Assembly (NCBI GenBank): GCA_934444765.1
Contig: CAKSDC010000032.1
Coordinates: 1-6,439 of the forward strand
Direction: 5' to 3'
Source of the DNA: an uncultured Oscillospiraceae bacterium
GTDB lineage: Bacteria; Bacillota; Clostridia; Oscillospirales; Ruminococcaceae
Length of the DNA stretch: 6,439 nt
The translations under genes and the position numbers were made by a program. This document shows, in pieces, positions 1-5,369 of the stretch. Within the stretch, counting starts at the first letter, position 1. Each line of letters begins with the position of its first letter. The notes beneath the pieces are model-generated. The model ran no database searches. It saw only the letters and a list, made by a program, of their open reading frames with translations, and was not told the DNA's origin.

Positions 1-1
1 G

Positions 2-1054
2 TGTGGCGACGCTCCAGACTATACCATAAATGAAGACTGGTTAAATCGTGTTCAAGAAGTGGTAGATATGGTTACTGGTTGTGGTATGTATGCTATTATT
101 AACATTCACCACGACGGCAACAACGATACTAATGGTGGTGCTTGGTTGGATATCACTCAACCTGACCAAACCGAAATTCAAGAACGCTTTAAGAAGATGT
201 GGGAACAGATTTCCACTAAGTTTGCAGACTATGACGAATACTTAGTATTCGAGTCTATGAACGAAATCCATGACGGTACTTATCAAGAACCTACTGGAGA
301 TACTGCTCAAACTTACTACGATAATATTAACGCTTTAAATCAAATCTTTGTGGATACCGTTAGAGCCTCTGGTGGTAATAATGAGTTGCGTTGTCTATTA
401 GTTCCAGGTTGGAACACCAGTATAGACTATACCGTAAACGGTTTTAACGATGGTGCTACTACTTTTGACCTTCCTGAAGATACTGCTACCGATAAGTTAA
501 TGGTATCGGTTCACTATTATGACCCTTACGACTACTGTCTAAAAGAGGCTTTATACGTTACCGGTTGGGGATTAGGTGCCGATAGGTCTGCAAAATGGGG
601 CAACGAAGACTATGTAAATCAACAGTTCCAACTATTAGAAGATACCTTTGTAAGTCAAGGAGTTCCAGTGATAATAGGTGAGTTCGGTGCAGTTAAAAAG
701 GTGGACGAAGACTCCCGTAGATACTATCTTGAATACGTTACTAAGTCTGCAAAAGAACACGGTCTGCTACCAGTGTATTGGGATAACGGTTGGGACGGTG
801 ACTATGGCTTCTCACTATTCGATAGAACTACAGGCGAACAACAACACCCAGACTTAATAGAGGCTATAGTTCGTGCAGGTAAAGACCAAGACTATGAAAT
901 AGCTCTACCAGCAGGTTACGACGCTACAGCTCTTGAAGCTCTAACCGATACTAACGGCAGTTCAGATAGTAGCGATAGTGATACTAATTCCGAAGATACT
1001 ACAGAAGATACTTCCGAAGACGGTGGCGAAACTGAAACTGACGATGTAGCTTAA
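2..1054 (+). CDS. GH5 family glycoside hydrolase (cellulase/endoglucanase type), 5' end outside window
   Basis: The frame is open to the left edge, so the N-terminus and any signal peptide are missing; 350 residues are visible. The retained part of the (beta/alpha)8 barrel shows GH5 landmarks: the strand ending NIHHDG (residues 34-39), FESMNE with the presumed acid/base Glu88 (codon 263-265), the SVHYYDPY segment, IGEFGA with the presumed nucleophile Glu227 (codon 680-682), and YWDNGW followed by FSLFDR near the end of the barrel. GH5 enzymes hydrolyse beta-1,4-glucans or related polysaccharides by a retaining mechanism; the motif set resembles clostridial endoglucanases of the GH5_4 kind, but the exact substrate cannot be read here. 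After the barrel, residues about 315-350 form an acidic Ser/Thr/Asp/Glu tail. No dockerin, carbohydrate-binding module, LPXTG or membrane anchor follows, and a terminator starts 23 bp after the stop. An internal GTG at 59 lies inside the barrel and is not a plausible start. Confidence 0.93.
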   Translation, partial: CGDAPDYTINEDWLNRVQEVVDMVTGCGMYAIINIHHDGNNDTNGGAWLDITQPDQTEIQERFKKMWEQISTKFADYDEYLVFESMNEIHDGTYQEPTGDTAQTYYDNINALNQIFVDTVRASGGNNELRCLLVPGWNTSIDYTVNGFNDGATTFDLPEDTATDKLMVSVHYYDPYDYCLKEALYVTGWGLGADRSAKWGNEDYVNQQFQLLEDTFVSQGVPVIIGEFGAVKKVDEDSRRYYLEYVTKSAKEHGLLPVYWDNGWDGDYGFSLFDRTTGEQQHPDLIEAIVRAGKDQDYEIALPAGYDATALEALTDTNGSSDSSDSDTNSEDTTEDTSEDGGETETDDVA

Positions 1055-1077
1055 TATATCTTAACGTGTAAACTAAA

Positions 1078-1112
1078 ATAAGCCTACAAGATGTTCTATC
1101 TTGTGGGCTTAT
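1078..1112 (+). terminator. Hairpin terminator after the GH5 gene
   Basis: The 15-nt arms 1078-1092 and 1098-1112 are complementary except for one G-U pair and enclose a 5-nt loop (GTTCT). The stem contains the GC-richer core AGCC/GGCT. Only a weak T-rich stretch follows (CTATAATAATC), so termination may be partial, which would let some transcription reach the adenine deaminase gene 37 bp downstream. Confidence 0.7.
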
Positions 1113-1149
1113 CTATAATAATCAATAATATATTGGAGTGTGATACTAT

Positions 1150-2802
1150 ATGTTATCTAAACTTATAGATACTGCTATGAAAAGAACCGTCGCCGATACT
1201 GTAATAAAAGGTGGTATGGTGTTCGATGTGTTCAATCATAGGTTTGTAAATACCGACGTAGTAATTCAATCGGGTAAGATAGTAGCTTTAGGTACTGGAT
1301 ACTCTGCTAAACATACTATCGACGCTACTGGAAAGTATGTAATACCTTCTTTTATAGATGCTCATGTGCATATAGAGTCCAGTCTACTAACGCCTACAGA
1401 GTACGCAAAAGCGGTAATTCCTAAAGGTGTTACTACTGTAATAGCAGACCCTCATGAGATTACTAACGTATCAGGCGAACAGGGTATTAAGTATATGTTT
1501 GAAAGTGCAAAGCGTTCCCCTTTAGACGTTAGATATATGTTACCTTCCTGTGTACCTGCCACACCTTTTGAACACTCTAACTGCACTATAGATAGTGATA
1601 CTACTAAAACACTTCTAAATAAGTACGACTTTTTAGGTTTAGCTGAAATGATGAACTTTGTGGGTGTAGTAAACTGTGACGACGACACTATTGGTAAACT
1701 TCAAAATGACGTTATCATCGACGGTCACGCACCTATGCTCACGGGTAAAGAACTATGTGCTTATGCTTGTGGTAACATCAAAACAGACCATGAGTGTTCT
1801 ACCCCTGAAGAGGCTTTAGAAAAACTATCTATGGGAATTAACATTCTTATTAGAGAGGGTACTGGTGCTAAAAATGTAGAACAGTTAGTTAAAGCCGTGA
1901 ACCCTTATAATCTAAGATACTTTGCGTTCTGTACCGACGATAAACACATTAACGATATAGTATCTAATGGCACTATACTAAACTGCATTAAAAAGTCTAT
2001 AAGTAGTGGACTATCTTTAGAGGACGCTATAACTATAGCTACTATCAATCCAGCCATAATGTACGGACTAAAGGGAATAGGTGCTATTGCTCCAAGTTAT
2101 AACGCTAACTTGATAGTCTGTGATACCAACTTAGACACTATATACACCGTATTAAAAGACGGTTCTGTAGTAGCCGAAAACGGTAAGCCTACTTTTAAAA
2201 CCGATACCGTTCCTATAGATAGCGTAAGTAGTACCGTAAATATAAAGCCAGTTACTCCTAAAGACTTTGAACTGCACTTCACTAAGGGTATGCCAGTAAT
2301 AGAGGCTATAGAAGGTAGTCTAATCACTAAAAAAGTCTATCCAGATAGTGCAGAAGGACTATCTATGTGTGCAGTGGTAGAACGTCATAATGCTACAGGA
2401 AACGTAGGTAAAGCCTATATTAAAAGTCTTGATATTAAAGATGGTGCAATAGCTCAGACCATAGGTCATGATAGTCATAACATTACTGTAATAGGTGATA
2501 GTCCCGAAGATATGGCTTTAGCAGTAAATAGTCTTGGTAAAAATGGCGGTATATGTGTAGTCCATAAAGGTAGAGTAGTATCTTTTATGGAACTACCTAT
2601 TGCAGGTTTGATGTCCAATAAGTCCGTAGAAGAAGTATTAGCAGAAGATAACGCTATAGTAGAGAGTGCCAAAGTAGTCTCTAAAAATGGAAGTTCTACA
2701 CTGTTGATGTTACTATCGTTTCTATCTTTGGTGGTAATACCAGAACTTAAGCTAAACGATAGTGGACTGTTCGACGTGGTAGCATGGAAGTATATATCAT
2801 AA
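1150..2802 (+). CDS. ade: Adenine deaminase
   Basis: This enzyme converts adenine to hypoxanthine and ammonia in cytosolic purine salvage. The 550-residue protein has the metal-dependent amidohydrolase layout. An N-terminal beta-sandwich segment (about 15-65) precedes the HVHIES metal-binding motif (His72, His74). Then come DPHEI (100-104), AEMMNF with Glu166, DGHAP (191-195), KTDHE (211-215) and TDDKH (262-266, catalytic Asp region), and GAIAPSYNANL (311-321). The C-terminal domain typical of adenine deaminases carries GHDSHN (439-444) and a final PELKLNDSGLFDV stretch. These motifs separate it from dihydroorotase and urease-type relatives. The protein is slightly shorter than I recall for the family (about 570-600), without an obvious missing motif. 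GGAG at 1135-1138 lies 11 nt before the ATG. No purine riboswitch fold or clear promoter is visible in the 95-bp gap upstream, so regulation is unclear; it may have a weak promoter or be read through from the glycanase gene. Confidence 0.95.
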   Translation: MLSKLIDTAMKRTVADTVIKGGMVFDVFNHRFVNTDVVIQSGKIVALGTGYSAKHTIDATGKYVIPSFIDAHVHIESSLLTPTEYAKAVIPKGVTTVIADPHEITNVSGEQGIKYMFESAKRSPLDVRYMLPSCVPATPFEHSNCTIDSDTTKTLLNKYDFLGLAEMMNFVGVVNCDDDTIGKLQNDVIIDGHAPMLTGKELCAYACGNIKTDHECSTPEEALEKLSMGINILIREGTGAKNVEQLVKAVNPYNLRYFAFCTDDKHINDIVSNGTILNCIKKSISSGLSLEDAITIATINPAIMYGLKGIGAIAPSYNANLIVCDTNLDTIYTVLKDGSVVAENGKPTFKTDTVPIDSVSSTVNIKPVTPKDFELHFTKGMPVIEAIEGSLITKKVYPDSAEGLSMCAVVERHNATGNVGKAYIKSLDIKDGAIAQTIGHDSHNITVIGDSPEDMALAVNSLGKNGGICVVHKGRVVSFMELPIAGLMSNKSVEEVLAEDNAIVESAKVVSKNGSSTLLMLLSFLSLVVIPELKLNDSGLFDVVAWKYIS

Positions 2803-2816
2803 GATAGGATGAAAAT

Positions 2817-2842
2817 AGGCTCTATGAAGTTCCATAGAGCCT
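2817..2842. terminator. Bidirectional terminator between converging genes
   Basis: Perfect 10-bp stem AGGCTCTATG (2817-2826) and CATAGAGCCT (2833-2842) with a 6-nt loop. On the + strand it is followed by TTTACT, and on the - strand by ATTTTC, so it can end both the adenine deaminase transcript and the wall-hydrolase transcript, whose stop codons lie 14 and 27 bp away. Confidence 0.82.
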
Positions 2843-2869
2843 TTACTATATATTCTGTTATTGATACCG

Positions 2870-4153
2870 TTAAGGTTTAAAGTAGCGTTGACCGTCGCAT
2901 TCAGCTACTAAGGTCATATTTTCAAAGTAGTTCATGTAACCGCACCACTTAGGGGCATAGTAGTATAATGCACCGTTAGAGTAGTCTATACCGTTATCTA
3001 AAACGTATTGACACCAGTAAATAGTATCTTCACTTGCATAGTCTGTTCTACCTACGAAAGAAGATATATTAGTAAACTGGTTCTGTTGAGTTACTACGTC
3101 GTAGATGTTATCAGGGAAAGTTCCACTTAGTACACGGTTTATTACTACGCTTGCCACCATCATTTTGGATTGAGTAGAGCAATAGCCTACTTCATGTTGT
3201 ACTACGTTGCATAGTGCAAGGAAGTCCGTATCGTTGTAGTAGAAAGTACCGTTGAAGTATGTGTTTTGTGGAGTGGAAGTAGTAGTGGTAGTAGGTTCGG
3301 TAACCGTTTCAGGAGCAGTAGTAACGGTTGCAGGTTCGTTATAGTTGTTAATAGAACCTTGTTGTGTTTGAACTTGACTACTGCTTTGAGTAGTAGTATC
3401 TGTAGTAGTGTTAGCGTTAGTAGTAGGAACGGTAGTAGTAGCAGTCTGTTCTTGTGATAGTCTTTCAGCCTTAGCTTTAGTTTCTGCTTGCGACTTAGCT
3501 AATAGTAGTTCTTGTTCCTGTTCTTTTAGAACTTCTAAGTCAGCAGATATTTTTTCCACTCTTAAGGAGTACTCATCTTTAGTAATAGTACCGCTTTCGA
3601 CTGCTAACTTTAGAGTGTTTATGCAGAAGGTCTCTTTAGCGGAACTCGATACTGTAGAAGATAGTATCTTATCAATAGTAGTGTCTAAGTTTTCGGCATC
3701 TGTAAGTCTGTTAAGTTCATAGTCGACGTTGAACTTGATATCGTTCTGTTCGGTAATGGTTAGTATAGGTTTAGAATTTTCTAAGACCTCGTTACATAGT
3801 TGGCGTTTTTCTTCTATAGAGTAGTCTGAAGAAGATAGTATATCGTCTATAATAGAGTATGTATCGTCTTTAGCCTCTTGAAGTTTTTCAGCCTCTTGGG
3901 TATCTTGATACTTTTCAAACATAGTTTGAATTTCGTATTCAAAGTCAAGTTTTTTTATAATAGAAGCGTCTGTATCATCGTTGTTAGTAGTAGTTTGGTC
4001 TGTATCATCTTGTGTATTTTCAGTGGTGATGTTGTTGTCATAATAAGTAGTGTTGTCAGAACTTTCGGTAGCGTATACGTTGGTAGCTAATACGTTAGAT
4101 ATTAAGCTAATCATAATAATACTACCTATTATTTTTTTGTTATTAAAACCCAT
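2870..4153 (-). CDS. Exported SleB-like cell wall hydrolase with duplicated helical region
   Basis: This 427-residue protein has a basic N-terminus and hydrophobic stretch (residues 6-24) with a likely signal peptidase cut after VYA (residue 28). It continues with an acidic Asn/Thr-rich segment (29-62), a helical charged region (65-235), and a Thr/Ser/Gln/Pro-rich linker (about 236-298). A C-terminal domain (about 308-427) follows, matching the SleB/CwlJ hydrolase family (Pfam Hydrolase_2) in pattern. Evidence is ALCNVVQHEVG with the probable catalytic Glu321, then ASVVINRVLSGTFPDNIYDVV, QQNQFT and GALYYYAPK. Family members cut peptidoglycan glycan strands, often during spore germination, but many clostridial ones act on the wall of growing cells. 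I chose ATG at 4153 over GTG at 4168 because that GTG lies inside the Shine-Dalgarno sequence AAAGGTGA. It is transcribed alone from a strong promoter holding a WalR-like box, which argues for wall remodelling in growing cells rather than a spore-only role. Five cysteines fall in the C-terminal domain, possibly forming disulfides. Confidence 0.88.
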   Translation of the reverse strand: MGFNNKKIIGSIIMISLISNVLATNVYATESSDNTTYYDNNITTENTQDDTDQTTTNNDDTDASIIKKLDFEYEIQTMFEKYQDTQEAEKLQEAKDDTYSIIDDILSSSDYSIEEKRQLCNEVLENSKPILTITEQNDIKFNVDYELNRLTDAENLDTTIDKILSSTVSSSAKETFCINTLKLAVESGTITKDEYSLRVEKISADLEVLKEQEQELLLAKSQAETKAKAERLSQEQTATTTVPTTNANTTTDTTTQSSSQVQTQQGSINNYNEPATVTTAPETVTEPTTTTTSTPQNTYFNGTFYYNDTDFLALCNVVQHEVGYCSTQSKMMVASVVINRVLSGTFPDNIYDVVTQQNQFTNISSFVGRTDYASEDTIYWCQYVLDNGIDYSNGALYYYAPKWCGYMNYFENMTLVAECDGQRYFKP

Positions 4154-4164
4154 TTTAAAGAAAT

Positions 4165-4172
4165 TCACCTTT
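4165..4172 (-). promoter_or_regulatory. Ribosome binding site fixing the wall-hydrolase start
   Basis: On the - strand AAAGGTGA lies 11 nt before the ATG at 4153. The in-frame GTG at 4168 is part of this sequence and therefore unlikely to be the start. The spacing is at the long end but matches the 11 nt seen before the ATGs at 1150 and 4380. Confidence 0.65.
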
Positions 4173-4200
4173 CCGTTGTATTTTATATATAGTATATAAG

Positions 4201-4234
4201 TTACTGATTGGATACACTGGTAACAAATCAGTAA
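4201..4234. repeat. Inverted repeat at the 5' end of the wall-hydrolase transcript
   Basis: TTACTGATT (4201-4209) and AATCAGTAA (4226-4234) are exact 9-bp inverted repeats separated by 16 nt. The transcription start predicted from the -10 box is near 4232, so the mRNA would begin inside the first arm. The repeat could be a 5'-terminal stem-loop that stabilises the message or an operator dyad just downstream of the promoter; the sequence alone does not decide. Confidence 0.6.
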
Positions 4235-4238
4235 TACA

Positions 4239-4267
4239 ATTATAACACAACGGTTACAGTTTGTAAA
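4239..4267 (-). promoter_or_regulatory. Sigma-A type promoter of the wall-hydrolase gene
   Basis: On the - strand, TTTACA (4267-4262) is separated by 17 nt from TATAAT (4244-4239), and a TG one base before the -10 makes it an extended -10. This is close to the housekeeping consensus. It predicts a start near 4232 and a leader of about 80 nt. Confidence 0.85.
4242..4258 (-). promoter_or_regulatory. Putative WalR (YycF) binding box
   Basis: On the - strand, TGTAAC (4258-4253), 5 nt, then TGTTAT (4247-4242) fits the pattern known for WalR in Bacilli, two TGTWAH hexamers 5 nt apart, with no mismatch. It sits between the -35 and -10 boxes and overlaps the -10 by three bases, a position more typical of repression than activation. 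WalR controls cell wall hydrolase genes, and the downstream gene is one. Confidence 0.5.
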
Positions 4268-4326
4268 GGTATTATTCTAAGTAAATATTAGAAGTTTGGT
4301 GTTGTGTATATGAAATTTTTGTGATA

Positions 4327-4335
4327 TGGTATACT
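4327..4335 (+). promoter_or_regulatory. Possible extended -10 promoter of the small gene
   Basis: TGG followed by TATACT (4330-4335) forms an extended -10 element 45 bp before the ATG at 4380. No good -35 hexamer lies 16-18 nt upstream; TTGTGT at 4302-4307 is 22 nt away. It is the best promoter candidate in the gap, but weak. Confidence 0.4.
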
Positions 4336-4379
4336 ATTATATCTATTACAGATAATATATTTAAGGAGTGATTTTTATT

Positions 4380-4574
4380 ATGAATAGTAAGTACTACAAA
4401 AAGACGTTCGATGAAAACGACGAATTTACGCCAGTAGCTTCCGATACTGACTTTACGGGTTTAATTCCTACTGGTTTAAACTCTACCCAAGAATTAGAGG
4501 CTTATAACGAAATGTACAAGTTTATTCCACCCACTAACGTTTCCACAAATAATAAGGGAAATACTACTAAATAA
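4380..4574 (+). CDS. Small protein of unknown function (64 residues)
   Basis: I do not recognise this protein. It starts MNSKYYKK, is polar and has no signal peptide or membrane segment. The middle is acidic (DENDEF, residues 11-16), with a hydrophobic FTGLIPTGL stretch (25-33), a short helix-like ELEAYNEMYKF segment (38-48) and an Asn/Thr/Lys-rich end. AAGGAG at 4363-4368 lies 11 nt before the ATG, supporting real translation; an in-frame GTG at 4368 is part of that ribosome binding site and is unlikely to be the start. The gene has its own possible promoter and a terminator, so it seems to be a separate unit between two divergent or unrelated genes. The short aromatic/proline composition vaguely recalls small spore-coat-associated proteins, but I see no defining motif and do not assign one. 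Confidence 0.7.
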   Translation: MNSKYYKKTFDENDEFTPVASDTDFTGLIPTGLNSTQELEAYNEMYKFIPPTNVSTNNKGNTTK

Positions 4575-4602
4575 TGGAAAATAGTAGATTTTTTTAGTAT
4601 AA

Positions 4603-4638
4603 TAGTAGCCATCTTGTTATGTTATAAGGTGGCTATTA
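4603..4638 (+). terminator. Terminator after the small gene
   Basis: A stem built on TAGCCATCTT (4606-4615) and AAGGTGGCTA (4626-4635) extends outward by three pairs and inward by two, giving about 15 bp with a few G-U pairs and a 6-nt loop. It is followed by ATTATTTAAC. It separates the small gene from the strong promoter of the regulator 18 bp further on. Confidence 0.65.
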
Positions 4639-4655
4639 ATTATTTAACTATCTTA

Positions 4656-4684
4656 TTGACAAGGGGCATTTTTTAGTATATAAT
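4656..4684 (+). promoter_or_regulatory. Consensus sigma-A promoter of the TetR-efflux operon
   Basis: TTGACA (4656-4661), a 17-nt spacer and TATAAT (4679-4684) match the housekeeping consensus at every position. The predicted start is near 4691, inside the first operator palindrome. A promoter this strong in front of a regulator makes sense if it is normally held down by the bound repressor. Confidence 0.9.
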
Positions 4685-4685
4685 A

Positions 4686-4716
4686 GTGACAAGGTGTCAC
4701 CGTGACAGGGTGTCAT
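4686..4716 (+). promoter_or_regulatory. Tandem palindromic operator, likely for the TetR-family regulator
   Basis: Two 15-bp palindromes lie one base apart: GTGACAAGGTGTCAC (4686-4700) is a perfect dyad with a 3-bp centre, and GTGACAGGGTGTCAT (4702-4716) has one outer mismatch. Their centres are 16 bp apart. They begin one base after the -10 box and cover the predicted transcription start, the classic position for autorepression. The copy number and spacing suggest two repressor dimers binding side by side. Confidence 0.85.
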
Positions 4717-4731
4717 CAATTAATACTTATT

Positions 4732-4740
4732 AGGAGGTGA
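4732..4740 (+). promoter_or_regulatory. Ribosome binding site fixing the TetR start
   Basis: AGGAGGTGA is a full-length Shine-Dalgarno sequence 5 nt before ATG 4746. The in-frame GTG at 4737 lies inside it and is therefore not the start. Confidence 0.85.
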
Positions 4741-4745
4741 ATTGG

Positions 4746-5354
4746 ATGCCCAAACCAAGATTTTATAATCTTCCACAAGAAAAGCAAGATAGAGTTATGC
4801 GTAGTGCTATCAATGAGTTTTCCCGTGTGCCAGTGAATGAGTTTTCTATCAATAGAATTATTCAAGAGGCTAACATTTCAAGAGGTTCATTCTATCAGTA
4901 CTTTGAAGATAAAAACGATATTCTCCATGAAATCATGATAAGCTATAAAAATACTCTTATTAGTACCGCTATAGAATACTTAAAAAATGTTAGCTCCGAT
5001 ATCCTTGACTTTTTTGGTTACTTAACCTATAAGATTATCGCTTTTAGCGAAAGTCTAAAAAACAAAATATTCTGTGAAAACTTAATCATGACAGTATCTC
5101 ACAATAACTTTAGAGACGTACCAGATAAAACACAAACACTATCCATGATAGAAATCGTATTACCTTATATTAATACTGCTAAACTAAAGTATACCAACTT
5201 AGAAGATATTATGATAGTTATAGAGTTACTATCTTCTATAATGTGCAAAACCGTTATTAAAACGGTACATAATCCAACACAGAAAGAAGTCTATTTATCA
5301 GACTTTAAAAAGCAAATATCCATGGTGGAACATGGTATATACTTACAGTATTAA
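4746..5354 (+). CDS. TetR/AcrR family transcriptional regulator
   Basis: This 202-residue protein has the usual TetR length and layout. Residues about 12-58 form the DNA-binding domain: helix 1 (QEKQDRVMRSAINEFS), helix 2 (FSINRIIQEAN) and a turn into the recognition helix ISRGSFYQYF (44-53), then the usual FEDKNDIL link. The remaining helical part (60-202) would bind a ligand and form the dimer; it is too variable to name the ligand. Such proteins block transcription until a small molecule releases them. Upstream lie a perfect promoter and tandem palindromes fitting a TetR dimer site, so autoregulation is likely. The RND-type transporter starts 15 bp downstream and should be controlled together with it. 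The start is ATG 4746. Confidence 0.93.
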   Translation: MPKPRFYNLPQEKQDRVMRSAINEFSRVPVNEFSINRIIQEANISRGSFYQYFEDKNDILHEIMISYKNTLISTAIEYLKNVSSDILDFFGYLTYKIIAFSESLKNKIFCENLIMTVSHNNFRDVPDKTQTLSMIEIVLPYINTAKLKYTNLEDIMIVIELLSSIMCKTVIKTVHNPTQKEVYLSDFKKQISMVEHGIYLQY

Positions 5355-5369
5355 TATAGGAGGTTTTTT

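Noticed and set aside
1055..1149. Purine riboswitch or clear promoter before the adenine deaminase gene
   Set aside because: The only structure is the terminator hairpin. No three-way-junction purine aptamer elements are visible. TATAAT at 1114-1119 has no -35 at proper spacing; the bases there belong to the terminator stem.
1452..2672. Open frames on the opposite strand of the adenine deaminase gene
   Set aside because: They lie wholly inside a strongly supported gene, have no plausible ribosome binding site noted and no recognisable protein features.
3250..3440. Repetitive TAGTAG-rich tract resembling a DNA repeat array
   Set aside because: It is the complement of Thr codons (ACT/ACC/ACA) in the low-complexity linker of the wall hydrolase; units are irregular and there is no spacer structure.
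3266..4090. Open frames on the + strand across the wall-hydrolase gene, some with hydrophobic stretches
   Set aside because: They are antisense to a gene with signal peptide, domain and promoter support. Their Ser/Val-rich composition is what the complement of Thr/Asp codons gives.
4305..4336. Sporulation (sigma-G-like) promoter before the small gene: TGTATA and TATACTA
   Set aside because: Spacing is 19 nt and the -10 starts with T rather than C. The match is too loose to claim.
4564..4595. Alternative terminator CTACTA/TAGTAG followed by seven T
   Set aside because: Six A/T-rich pairs with a 12-nt loop, partly inside the small gene's coding end, is a weak stem; the 4603-4638 hairpin is much better.
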